A program made the translations under genes and the position numbers. From the NCBI GenBank assembly GCA_902569115.1, contig CACFTI010000027.1:1-34436 (forward strand): DNA of 34,436 nt, written 5' to 3'. The notes under the pieces are model-generated. The model was not told the origin of the DNA, did not search any database, and saw nothing but the letters and a program-made list of their open reading frames with translations. The DNA is from an uncultured Verrucomicrobiota bacterium. GTDB lineage: Bacteria; Verrucomicrobiota; Verrucomicrobiia; Opitutales; Seribacteraceae. Positions within the stretch are counted from its first letter, which is position 1, and each line of letters opens with the position of its first letter. Below, in pieces: positions 18,901-26,586 of the stretch.

Positions 18901-19639
18901 CCATTCTGCTGTCACTATAATGGCCGGTTAATTTTAAATCAGAAATTACTTTGATATCTTCATCCATAAATTGTAATACCCGCAAATTTGATTGGTATGG
19001 CCATGTTTGATGGGGTGTTCTCACAAAAAGAAAAATAAACTCTCCGTCATCACTGACATACATCTGCTCACCTGATACTGGAAGGCGGTGCCTTGCTCTA
19101 ACCTCAGGATTTAGAGGATTGCTTAGATCAATAATTTGCAGCCCTCTTCGCTGATTAAAAAAATACAAATAATCTCCAACAATTTTCCAGATGTCAGATT
19201 CTTCGACTTCACTGCTGTCATCTTCAGTTACGGAGTCTTCAGAAGTGCTGAAGGCAGCAATTTCAGCTCTGTAGAGTAAATTATTCCTATTTTCGGGATC
19301 AGATGCCCGGGTGCTGAAATTACTTTTACCGGTGTAAAAAGAGTAGGGCAAAGGGTCATATCCATTCCATTCGAATCGAACTTTACTTATTTGCATATCA
19401 TGCGGAACGCGAAAGTAGATCGAGCCATTTGCATCATCAGGAATATGACTGGTTTGCCAAACCTTCCATTCTTCTAATTCCTCGTGCTTGAACAATACTC
19501 GTACCTGCCTTGAACCTGCAGGAATTTTTACATCAATGATTTCACCTTCTTCCAACCATAATGAAGAACTGTCCCACTGTTTTTGTGCCTTACAGAATAA
19601 AGGCAGTAAAGTGATTAAAAAAATACTAGCTACCTTCAA
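15953..19639 (-). CDS. Large secreted beta-propeller protein with C-terminal W-rich module
   Basis: A 1228-residue secreted protein. MKVASIFLITLLPLFCKA is a signal peptide; no lipobox is evident. Residues about 20-130 form a beta-rich N-terminal region. From about 144 (EVEESDIWKIVGDYLYFFNQ) the sequence resembles the PF09826-type beta-propeller family, with many DLSNPxxP-like turns such as IIDLSNPLNPEV, VDLRDPSNPTLLS and FDVSDKANPFLS. The last 84 residues (1145-1228) are Trp/Tyr-rich, with WFGNFYDLSFPWIYHTELQW, FWLWSKELGWIW and NEGWLYLDL, a module I associate with Opitutia exported proteins. The start is TTG at 19639 inside a terminator-like hairpin, with no Shine-Dalgarno. Function is unknown; calcium-binding or protein-interaction roles are guesses. 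Confidence 0.8.
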   Translation of the reverse strand: MKVASIFLITLLPLFCKAQKQWDSSSLWLEEGEIIDVKIPAGSRQVRVLFKHEELEEWKVWQTSHIPDDANGSIYFRVPHDMQISKVRFEWNGYDPLPYSFYTGKSNFSTRASDPENRNNLLYRAEIAAFSTSEDSVTEDDSSEVEESDIWKIVGDYLYFFNQRRGLQIIDLSNPLNPEVRARHRLPVSGEQMYVSDDGEFIFLFVRTPHQTWPYQSNLRVLQFMDEDIKVISDLKLTGHYSDSRMVGETLHIVTTEWKNEATEWNGWNFNYSTVLSSFDLKDPKDIKKTSEITTAGAPQVIFATNEKLAVVTRDPQDYYNSHLVRIYDISDFSKIPREISLVQPGGRILDKFKIRISGDTLTLISQANRNSNWNSRYSLMENFDINTGELLGSLELAERETLYATRFDGDFAYIVTFLRVDPLFIVDLRDPSNPTLLSELIVPGWSEYLEVLDNQLFAVGVENRQVTASLFDVSDKANPFLSQRIFMGNENEYTWSEANYDEKALGKVPAHGLFFIPYQTWSNGKQENKLQILKYSNQLLEKGGEISHPMKVRRSVTDSTGIYLFSISGEELVVSNILDTNNPYEVTRVPLSWPTDKLHIMGEYTLQIEDSSTDGWGWGYQFQDQNITLRLTPTDDFDKLIHSYNAGPGRLLGSLVENDLIHLAMLKDGNLSLQMLEVDDEKIIPLAKTESSLPNTSHGLEMEAFVLKDNLICWATKANTYSYFIPLAYRSALIIDHWYPYPYNSTTVVDVQVFEYEKNLVNSSINREGNASFRITASETSGPFLIGDKLLYGGTHNIDQYNDYNVVASESNSSIYQIDLSNPKFPTIGLTIPSPGLLIGAQHNESKSDAGYLYFENQEVQIGNYRPIPLLQENSVNYQDFGRSMTVCAYDGANIYLLTELDLSDTSGPIEISQEASFVAHSERDSKGIDAYKIQEDGSLLLIDSVFSNYNIHQLISQDEIILGKSDDGIHVSENLLEWPKQKLSGDFYFDLRELSKGEFGLGIATGNYGVEWFNRPDSISQNSSDNPYNFTPPAEDDFVTMALVPYNNPNTGYTWNAPTGGWTAPEGWVIGTKEDYEASMNLRRSKSTNGWQELNTENIYVFETEEAPIFFDVNATKAWKYRPSTAIDLQVEELDGKWKNQTWFGNFYDLSFPWIYHTELQWLYFSESSKSSFWLWSKELGWIWTQASAFPYCFSNSNEGWLYLDLKDRNSLRYYDFKSEDWIKFD

Positions 19640-19651
19640 GTAGCTAGTATT
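19616..19651 (-). terminator. Strong terminator-like hairpin covering the TTG start of the propeller gene
   Basis: AATACTAGCTAC (19622-19633) is the exact reverse complement of GTAGCTAGTATT (19640-19651), a 12-bp perfect stem around a 6-base loop. On the minus strand the stem is followed by a run of T residues, giving the form of a Rho-independent terminator for the thioredoxin-like gene. The loop (TTGAAG on the minus strand) contains the only plausible start codon of the 1228-residue propeller gene, and the 3' arm encodes its residues 3-6. Confidence 0.7.
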
Positions 19652-19699
19652 TGGAGAAAAGATGTATTGTGATTTAGGGAGCAGAAGAGAAATGACTGC

Positions 19700-20215
19700 T
19701 TAAGATTTTTTCTGCCAACTCTTCAAAGCGCCCTTGGGATTACTTGAGACATCACCCCTGCCATTTTTGGTAATGGTCTTGCCATCTTCAGAGACAATCA
19801 CAAGGGAAGGGATTCCTCGGACTTCAAACTTTTTTGCAAGGGCATTGGCTTCATCCGAGCGGTGAGGAAGGGTATACCATTTCATGCCAGCTTCTTTCAT
19901 GTAATCCATTTGGGCTTTTGGAGATCGATCCGAACTTACAAAAACCACTTCAAAGTTTTTTTGGTTTTTATCGCGGAATTTAACCAAGTTTGGGGTGAAA
20001 GAACGACAGGGAGGGCACCAATGAGCAGAGAAATAAATTCCTACTGTTTTTCCGGCAAGTGCATCTTTGGATACTTCCTTGCCGTCTGAATTTAGGAGTT
20101 TTCCAGGGAAGAGTTCTTCTAATCCTGCACTTGGTCCGCTCGAAGGCTTAGCCCAAGTTGAATAAGCAAGAAGAGTAAAAAATAATAGAAGGAATGTAAG
20201 AGATTTAATTTTCAT
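19700..20215 (-). CDS. Secreted thioredoxin-like (nucleoredoxin/tryparedoxin-type) protein
   Basis: A 171-residue protein with a signal peptide (about residues 1-22, ending AYSTWA) and a thioredoxin fold. The active site is W66-C-P-P-C70 in YFSAHWCPPCRSFTP, followed by VVFVSSDRSPKAQMDYM and the cis-proline region VRGIPSLVIVSEDG. The CPPC motif with HWCPPCRxFTP is typical of tryparedoxin/nucleoredoxin-like proteins. It probably acts as a periplasmic thiol-disulfide oxidoreductase; the partner is unknown. The next gene downstream is the large propeller protein, separated by 60 bases that contain a terminator-like hairpin. It is divergent from the TIM-barrel gene, with a shared 139-base intergenic region. 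Confidence 0.88.
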   Translation of the reverse strand: MKIKSLTFLLLFFTLLAYSTWAKPSSGPSAGLEELFPGKLLNSDGKEVSKDALAGKTVGIYFSAHWCPPCRSFTPNLVKFRDKNQKNFEVVFVSSDRSPKAQMDYMKEAGMKWYTLPHRSDEANALAKKFEVRGIPSLVIVSEDGKTITKNGRGDVSSNPKGALKSWQKKS

Positions 20216-20354
20216 GATATAATATTGTGAACTCTAGATGATAATTGATGAGTATTGCAAGTGTTTGAAGAATTTTTACAAAGTTTTTTCTTGTCAGAAC
20301 CCTTTCATTTTCGATTCTAGTACTTTTCCCTAATCCTAATCCCTAAAAAGAATC

Positions 20355-21371
20355 ATGAGCTTATCTTCTCTTAAACTTCACAATGCAATGTGGCCCGGTC
20401 TTGTGGGCAAAGGTGATGACGACGGTCAAGAACCACCTATTAGTTTGGAGCGAATGCTCGACCTCACCGCAGCGGCCGAGGTCAACGGACGCAAGTTTGA
20501 CGGTATCGATTATTTCTTATTTCTCCCTCACACCAACCCTGAGGCAAGTGATGACGAACTTAAGTCAATTGCTGATCTTATTGTTAGCAAAGGGTTTGAC
20601 ATTGGTTCTCTGGTTGCACCAGTCTGGCCCGGAACAGTCGGAGACTCAGCCATGGGAACCGATGAACAAAAAGGAAAATTTCTTGATGCGGTTAAAATGG
20701 CTTGCCGTATCGCCAAGGTCTTCAATGAACATGGTGCACGTAAGGGAGGTGTCATCCGTATTGATTCCGCAGAATTTGGTGTTGAGAAATGGAGAGAAGA
20801 TTCAAGCACCAACACTGCCAGCATCGTAGCGACATTTAAAGAGGCCGCCAAAATTGCTGCAGATCATGGCGAGCGTTTGGCAGCTGAAGGCGAAATCTGC
20901 TGGGCTGGCATGCACAGTTGGAAAGATATGCTAGATATTCTGGAGGGAGTCGGAATGCCGGATGCCCTTGGTTTTCAGGCAGACTTAGCTCACACCTATC
21001 TCTACCTCATGGGCTACAATGCTCCCGAGCATGCCCTTTTACATGACGGCTATGCGGACGAAGAATTCTGGCCAGCATACGAGAAAATGACGGACAAGCT
21101 TCGCCCATGGACCATCGATTTCCATGTTGCTCAAAACGATGGGCAAGTACACGGAGCTGGTTCACACGACAAAACAGGTAAGCACTGCCCGGCAGACGAT
21201 CCTAACGGTAAGCTAGACATCACCCGCTGCTCACACTACTGGCTTAAAGACTTTGAAAGTCGTGGAATTAAGCATATTTGCTGGGATGGATGCATGTTCC
21301 CTAATGCAACCCTTGAAAACCCATCGACATGGAACACGATTTTGAAGTCCATGATTGATGTAGTTTCCTAA
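20355..21371 (+). CDS. Sugar phosphate isomerase/epimerase-like TIM-barrel protein
   Basis: A 338-residue protein without a signal peptide, belonging to the xylose-isomerase-like TIM-barrel group (AP endonuclease 2 fold). Likely metal-site strands are [27 protein letters not shown] and [20 protein letters not shown], followed by a catalytic/lid stretch rich in Asp, His and Cys and by [14 protein letters not shown]. Relatives isomerise or epimerise free or phosphorylated sugars or inositols; the specific substrate cannot be read. The start ATG at 20355 has only a weak A/G-rich upstream element and is preceded by a CCTAAT repeat. A TonB receptor gene follows after about 50 bases and may be co-transcribed. 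Confidence 0.75.
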   Translation: MSLSSLKLHNAMWPGLVGKGDDDGQEPPISLERMLDLTAAAEVNGRKFDGIDYFLFLPHTNPEASDDELKSIADLIVSKGFDIGSLVAPVWPGTVGDSAMGTDEQKGKFLDAVKMACRIAKVFNEHGARKGGVIRIDSAEFGVEKWREDSSTNTASIVATFKEAAKIAADHGERLAAEGEICWAGMHSWKDMLDILEGVGMPDALGFQADLAHTYLYLMGYNAPEHALLHDGYADEEFWPAYEKMTDKLRPWTIDFHVAQNDGQVHGAGSHDKTGKHCPADDPNGKLDITRCSHYWLKDFESRGIKHICWDGCMFPNATLENPSTWNTILKSMIDVVS

Positions 21372-21422
21372 AAGAGCACATCTTTTCTTGCCACTTTTTC
21401 AATCTAAGGATTGAGGATTCTT

Positions 21423-23708
21423 TTGAACCTAAAAAAGCAAATCTTAGTAGCCTTTTCGCTATTTTTTATATGCTTTTTGGGTTTTGCGGATGAATTAACC
21501 AATTTTGAAAAGGCTGAGTTAAAAAGACTTCTCGAGTTGGACTTGGATAAGCTGGCGGATCAGCCAGTACAGGGAGTTCTTGGCTACGATCAGGAATATT
21601 GGCGCAACCCGGCATCGGTCCACATAATCAGACCGGAGGATATCACCGAGCATGGATTCGCCAATTCGGTGGAAGCCTTGCGTGCCGTTCCAGGTATGCA
21701 TGTTTCCCGAGGCTTGGCTTATGATAATTTTGCAGCGATGCGGAACTTCAGTGGGTTTACTCCTCAGAAGTTTCTCGGTAAAATTGGGGGAAGAGAAGTT
21801 TCCCAGCTTATGCTTGGGAGTGCCAACTATTCGGTTGATGACTATCCTGTTGCGGTTATTGACCGGATCGAAATCGTTCGAGGCCCGGGTGCTTCCATTT
21901 GGGGAACAAACGCGGTAAATGGAGTAATCAATCTGGTTACCAAGCACTCTGCCGATACGCAGGGAGATTCCGTTCGCTTTTTGATTCAGGACAATGGCAC
22001 TTTCATGGGTGACTATGTCCATGGAGGACAAGTTTCTGAAGATAGCTATTACAGGTTCTGGGTTCGGGATCAGGAATATGCGGAAGGTACTCTCGATTCG
22101 GGATTACCCGCTCGGGATGATGGATACTTGCGAAAAGCCGGATTTCGTTTCGATAAGGAATTTAATTCGGATTTGAATTTTTACATCGCAGGTGGTGGGG
22201 CTACCCGTCGACTTGAGCATACATTGGATCTTACAGCCCGCTTACTTTATCAAAATTCAATACTACCAGAATATCCTGAGTTCATCCCATTGAGTTATAT
22301 TCAGAGTGTCGAACCATTTTTATTTGCTTCACCTCTTTTATCAGATGGTAGTGCAAACCTCCTACAGGGTGTATCTCTCAACTTACCCTCAACTCCGCCT
22401 TCTTGGAGTTCAATTGCTTCTGGTAATATTTACTTTGGAGATTCACAAATCACAAGATTTGAACAATACGGAGAGCTCACAAACGATTCTGGTCATGTCG
22501 TTGCAAGACTTGATGGAATTACTGACTCAGACTTAGAATGGTCTCTCACGGGAGCAGTTGAGCATACAGAAATTTCTCTGGGTCACATCGGGTTCGACTG
22601 GGATCAGACTCAGTTTGACTTGGGTTTCGATGCCAATCGACCTTTGGATGATTTTCATCGACTTTCCTTTGGCTTGGCGGCACGGAGGACTAATTTGGAT
22701 GTAAGGTCTACTGTTATTGAGCCATTCGCTTTTTCATCCTTAATTAACCCAAATTACTTGGTTCCCCCTTCTAATCCTTTTGATCAAACATCTTCATCGT
22801 CATCCGTTCCCGTCCTTTCTTACAACCAGGAATTTACCGAAATTGATCGTTTTACAGCTTATATCCAAGACTCGATAAGTCTAACAGATAATATCGAAGT
22901 ATCAGTTGGCACGAAATTTGAAGAGAACGACTTGGCGGGAACGGGTTTTCAGCCAGGTGTTCGTGCATCATGGCTTGCCAATGATTCAAATGTCTTGTGG
23001 GCAGGTTACTCAAAGGCTCACCGACAACCCTCTTTACGCGAAAGATACACCACTTTAACGCCTGCAAAAGTTTGGATTCCAAATCCACTTTTGCCTGGAG
23101 GCGGAATTTGGTCAAATATTCAATTTGAAGGAGATGATTCTCTTGATCGTGAGGAAATTGACAGTTTTGAACTCGGCTGGCGAAGCCGACCCAGTGAGAA
23201 TTTACTTTTAGAAATTTCTTCTTATTACTACGACACCAAGAATGCGGTTCTTGCCAGCCAGACTTCGGTGAATGCCTACGAAGCAAAAGATGCAAAATCG
23301 TACGGTGGGGAACTTTCCATTGATTGGGATGTTTCGAGTGTGTTGAAAATTCGGGGAGGTTATTCACTGGCTCGTGGAGAAATCGCAGGAGAGAGGAATT
23401 ACGATTTTCCCGAGCAGACTGCCAGTCTTACTTCTCGAATTGCTTATTCCGATAGCCTGACTCTCATACAGAGCCTCTACTATTCGGATGAAACTCAGAT
23501 TCCATCCGATTATAACCCCATTACGATTCCGTCACATCTTCGCTTTGACCTCGGGCTAGTATGGGAACCAAAGGATGGGTGGGAAATCGGTATTTTCGGA
23601 CGGGATCTTCTTGAGCCCCACCATGTCGAAACCATGTTTCCGGGCATCGATGTCGAACCTGCCCGTGTTGAACGAACTTTTCTTCTCTCGATTTACAAAA
23701 AATTCTAA
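21423..23708 (+). CDS. TonB-dependent receptor of the YfiR-associated class, copy 1
   Basis: About 761 residues. I place the start at TTG 21423, five bases after GAGGA; the TTG at 21411 is in frame but has no spacing to a ribosome site. After a signal peptide (ending LGFA) comes an N-terminal helix with FEKAELKRLLELDLDKLADQ, then the plug: NPASVHIIRPEDI, ALRAVPGMHVSRG and IEIVRGPGASIWGTNAVNG, then a barrel ending in Phe (LSIYKKF). This plug type, with the LDL..L..PV prelude, is found beside YfiR/DUF4154 genes and fits a signalling or uptake receptor. The usual LVDGR loop is altered to KIGGR. The stop overlaps the YfiR-like gene as TAATG. The ligand is unknown. Confidence 0.9.
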   Translation: MNLKKQILVAFSLFFICFLGFADELTNFEKAELKRLLELDLDKLADQPVQGVLGYDQEYWRNPASVHIIRPEDITEHGFANSVEALRAVPGMHVSRGLAYDNFAAMRNFSGFTPQKFLGKIGGREVSQLMLGSANYSVDDYPVAVIDRIEIVRGPGASIWGTNAVNGVINLVTKHSADTQGDSVRFLIQDNGTFMGDYVHGGQVSEDSYYRFWVRDQEYAEGTLDSGLPARDDGYLRKAGFRFDKEFNSDLNFYIAGGGATRRLEHTLDLTARLLYQNSILPEYPEFIPLSYIQSVEPFLFASPLLSDGSANLLQGVSLNLPSTPPSWSSIASGNIYFGDSQITRFEQYGELTNDSGHVVARLDGITDSDLEWSLTGAVEHTEISLGHIGFDWDQTQFDLGFDANRPLDDFHRLSFGLAARRTNLDVRSTVIEPFAFSSLINPNYLVPPSNPFDQTSSSSSVPVLSYNQEFTEIDRFTAYIQDSISLTDNIEVSVGTKFEENDLAGTGFQPGVRASWLANDSNVLWAGYSKAHRQPSLRERYTTLTPAKVWIPNPLLPGGGIWSNIQFEGDDSLDREEIDSFELGWRSRPSENLLLEISSYYYDTKNAVLASQTSVNAYEAKDAKSYGGELSIDWDVSSVLKIRGGYSLARGEIAGERNYDFPEQTASLTSRIAYSDSLTLIQSLYYSDETQIPSDYNPITIPSHLRFDLGLVWEPKDGWEIGIFGRDLLEPHHVETMFPGIDVEPARVERTFLLSIYKKF

Positions 23709-24322
23709 TGTTTCGAAAATTTTCCAGATTTCAAAATTTTGCTCAACGAGCAATGCAAAATGCTGCATTGTTGGTTGTCGCTGTTTTGATTTTGGGAATT
23801 GGCTCAAGTTATACATTTGGGCAATCGGCAGAGCAGTCTAGGAAATTGGCAAGATTGGAAGCAACCTATCTTACCCATCTAACCAAGTATATACAATGGG
23901 ATAGGCAAGATACGGAGACAAAACTTAAAATTATTGTCCATGGGGATGATCGATTTAAGTTCAGTGAGACCCTTCGGTTTGCGATGAAGATCTCAAACCC
24001 CCAAACGAGCGTGGAAATCCTGAGCTTTTCCAATGCTCAGCAGCAAGCAGCCCTGAATGAAGCGTCCAAAGGATTTAATTTTCTTGTGTTGTTGAATAAT
24101 TCATCGATGTCCGGAGTGCCTTTATCTGAATTGAAAGATAAGGGCGTAATTGTTGTTCATGGCCAGAAACGTCTTAATTCTTCACCTGCTCAAGTTGCTT
24201 TTGAATATAATCAAAACCGGGTGCGTATGCTTATTGACCGAAAAGCAATTGGCGGTCAGAAGAACCGAATAAGTTCGAAGCTTGCTGAATTGAAAAGTGC
24301 AGTCAGGGTCGTCGATAAATAA
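23708..24322 (+). CDS. YfiR-like (DUF4154) periplasmic protein, copy 1
   Basis: A 204-residue exported protein with a hydrophobic N-terminus (residues about 18-37, to TFGQ). The mature part has the YfiR/DUF4154 layout: ATYLTHLTKYIQWDRQD near the start, LKIIVHGDDRFKFSETL, FLVLLNNSS, GVIVVHGQKRL, and the C-terminal NRVRMLIDRKAIGGQKNRIS then SSKLAELKSAVRVV. In Pseudomonas YfiR binds and represses the diguanylate cyclase YfiN. No cyclase or histidine kinase gene lies nearby, and this copy has no cysteine at all, unlike YfiR with its two disulfides. Its ATG overlaps the receptor stop by one base, so it is translationally coupled to the receptor. Confidence 0.8.
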   Translation: MFRKFSRFQNFAQRAMQNAALLVVAVLILGIGSSYTFGQSAEQSRKLARLEATYLTHLTKYIQWDRQDTETKLKIIVHGDDRFKFSETLRFAMKISNPQTSVEILSFSNAQQQAALNEASKGFNFLVLLNNSSMSGVPLSELKDKGVIVVHGQKRLNSSPAQVAFEYNQNRVRMLIDRKAIGGQKNRISSKLAELKSAVRVVDK

Positions 24323-24352
24323 CTTTCAACACAAATTTTAAAAACAAGGCAG

Positions 24353-26581
24353 ATGCACCCAAAAGTGAACATAAATAATCCCTTTGGGTTCTTGAGTAGA
24401 CTTTGTCTCTTTGTCTCTTTGTATCTCTTTTCTTTTTCCAATGCGTGGACGGAGGAGCTTTCAAGTTTTGAAAAAAGGGAGTTGTCACGCTTACTCAAGA
24501 TGGACTGGACGGAGTTGGCCAATCAGCCTGTTTCGGGAGTGCTTGGATATGACCAGGAACATTGGCGAAACCCTGCTTCCATTGCCATCATTCGTCCCGA
24601 TGATATTTTTGATGGCGGTCACTTACAATTAGTCGATTCTTTTAGAGGGGTGGGGGGAATGTTTGTAACCCGTGGTAACGCCTATGACGATTTTGTGACC
24701 ATGCGTAACTTTAGTGGTTCTCCAACAGAAAAATTTCTTATGCTCGTAGATGGCAGGGAAGTCCTGCAACCCATGGGAGGCACCATTACTTGGGGCACCG
24801 AAGAAGTTCCACTTGCTATTTTGGATCGTGCCGAAATTATTCGGGGGCCGGGTGCTTCCATCTGGGGAACCAATGCAGTGAGCGGAGTTATTAATGTCAC
24901 TACCAAACCAGCGGAATCAACTCAGGGGAATTCGGTTCGATTGGCGATTGAAAGCACTGGCACTTTCCTTGGCGAATTAGTACATGGCGGTAAAATTCGG
25001 GATGGTGAGTACTACCGGGTATGGGTGCGTGATCAGGAATATGCAGAAAGTGACTTACTTTCCGGATTACCGGCACGGGATGACGGGTATGGAAGAAAAG
25101 TCGGGTTCCGCTACGACAAAAATCTTGGAATGGATTTGGACCTCACAGTCGCAGGTGCATATTCTACTAGGCAATTCGAGCATATTTTTGATCTGAGCTA
25201 CCGGTTGTTTTACATTAACAATGACCCGCTGAATCCTTTTGGTCTTACCCCTGGTTCTCCACCCATTATTCCGATAGGGAATTTTCCAGTTGCAGTTCAG
25301 TCTATTTTACTTGCTACCACGAATTGGCCTGTTAGCGAAAGTTCCCCTTATGATTCAATTGGTGGCGTCACCAGGTACCAAAACTTCGAAGAACTGGCAC
25401 AGGATGCGGGTCATTTGAGGACCCGTTTGACTGGTGTTACCGGTAACGATTTTGAATGGTCAATCGATGCTTTTGCCGAGAAATATAAAACCAATCTTGG
25501 ACATGTTGGCCATCAATGGGAACGGGATGAATACAATCTGGAATTTCGTGGGAACCGCCCTTTGGGTGATCGAAATCATTTGGCATTTGGTCTGGGTTAC
25601 CGATTCATGGAATTTGATGTTACGGAAGTGGTCACCAGTCCATGGGATTTCCCTGTTCTTGACTTGGTATCTTTAACCCCACTTTCAATTCCTGGATCTA
25701 ATTCATACCCGATACTTAATTACAAAGGGCCCGACTCATTCCAACGATTTTCGGCTTTTGTACAAGATACTTTTGAGGTCAAAGAAGACTTTTTCGTATC
25801 ATTTGGGAGCAAATTTGAAGATAGCGATTTTAGTGGCACAACTTTGCAACCTGGTGTCCGTGCCTCTTATTCAGTTAATCCGGATAATCTTCTTTGGGCC
25901 GCCTATTCGCGGGCTTATCGCCAGGCATCTCTTGTCGAGAAATTTACAGAGGTCAGCTATGCCCGTTTTTGGGATGCTTCTAATGGTATATGGATTAATG
26001 AGTCGTTTGAATCTGATCCAACTCTAGACGACGAAGTGATGGACGCCTATGAAATTGGTTGGCGTTCATCCTCCAGCGAAAAGTTGCTTTGGGAACTTTC
26101 TCTGTTTTACTACGATACCCAGGATGCAGTATTTAGCGGTCCCCCTATTTATAACGCTTTCGATTACACTTCGGTCGGAGGTGAGCTAACCTTCAATTAT
26201 ATTCCCAATGATTTTTGGGAACTGCAAGGGTCCTATTCCTATTCCAAAGGTGAAAAGGAAGGAGTAAGGCAGACTGACTTTCCCGAATCGATGGCTTCCC
26301 TCAAATCAGTAATTCATGCGAAAGACGATTTGAAATTTGTGCAGAATCTTTATTTCACAGGTGATCGAATTTTACCATCTGCATATAATGAATTACCTAT
26401 TGATGATTACCTGAGATTGGATCTCGGCATGATTTGGCAGGTTGGGGAGGGATGGCGAATTGGACTTTTCGGGCAGGATTTACTTGATCCCGATCACCCC
26501 GAGAACATGTATACGGATCTTGATGTGGAACCTACACGCATTGAGAGAAGGTTCCTTTTATCAATCAGCAAAGAATTCTAG
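24353..26581 (+). CDS. TonB-dependent receptor of the YfiR-associated class, copy 2
   Basis: A 742-residue receptor clearly paralogous to the one at 21423: shared blocks include QPVxGVLGYDQExWRNPAS, RGPGASIWGTNAV, WVRDQEYAE, SGLPARDDGY and DVEPxRxERxFLLS. The signal peptide is encoded partly by an 8-bp tandem repeat at 24401-24424. This copy keeps the normal plug loop (FLMLVDGREV), which copy 1 has lost. The barrel ends with LLSISKEF. It starts 30 bases after copy 1 of the YfiR gene and is followed after 5 bases by copy 2. The four genes therefore look like one transcription unit created by a tandem duplication. Confidence 0.9.
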   Translation: MHPKVNINNPFGFLSRLCLFVSLYLFSFSNAWTEELSSFEKRELSRLLKMDWTELANQPVSGVLGYDQEHWRNPASIAIIRPDDIFDGGHLQLVDSFRGVGGMFVTRGNAYDDFVTMRNFSGSPTEKFLMLVDGREVLQPMGGTITWGTEEVPLAILDRAEIIRGPGASIWGTNAVSGVINVTTKPAESTQGNSVRLAIESTGTFLGELVHGGKIRDGEYYRVWVRDQEYAESDLLSGLPARDDGYGRKVGFRYDKNLGMDLDLTVAGAYSTRQFEHIFDLSYRLFYINNDPLNPFGLTPGSPPIIPIGNFPVAVQSILLATTNWPVSESSPYDSIGGVTRYQNFEELAQDAGHLRTRLTGVTGNDFEWSIDAFAEKYKTNLGHVGHQWERDEYNLEFRGNRPLGDRNHLAFGLGYRFMEFDVTEVVTSPWDFPVLDLVSLTPLSIPGSNSYPILNYKGPDSFQRFSAFVQDTFEVKEDFFVSFGSKFEDSDFSGTTLQPGVRASYSVNPDNLLWAAYSRAYRQASLVEKFTEVSYARFWDASNGIWINESFESDPTLDDEVMDAYEIGWRSSSSEKLLWELSLFYYDTQDAVFSGPPIYNAFDYTSVGGELTFNYIPNDFWELQGSYSYSKGEKEGVRQTDFPESMASLKSVIHAKDDLKFVQNLYFTGDRILPSAYNELPIDDYLRLDLGMIWQVGEGWRIGLFGQDLLDPDHPENMYTDLDVEPTRIERRFLLSISKEF

Positions 26582-26586
26582 ACGGA

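Noticed and set aside
22852-23367. 171-codon open frame antisense to receptor copy 1
   Set aside because: It lies wholly within a well-supported receptor gene and its translation resembles no family I know.
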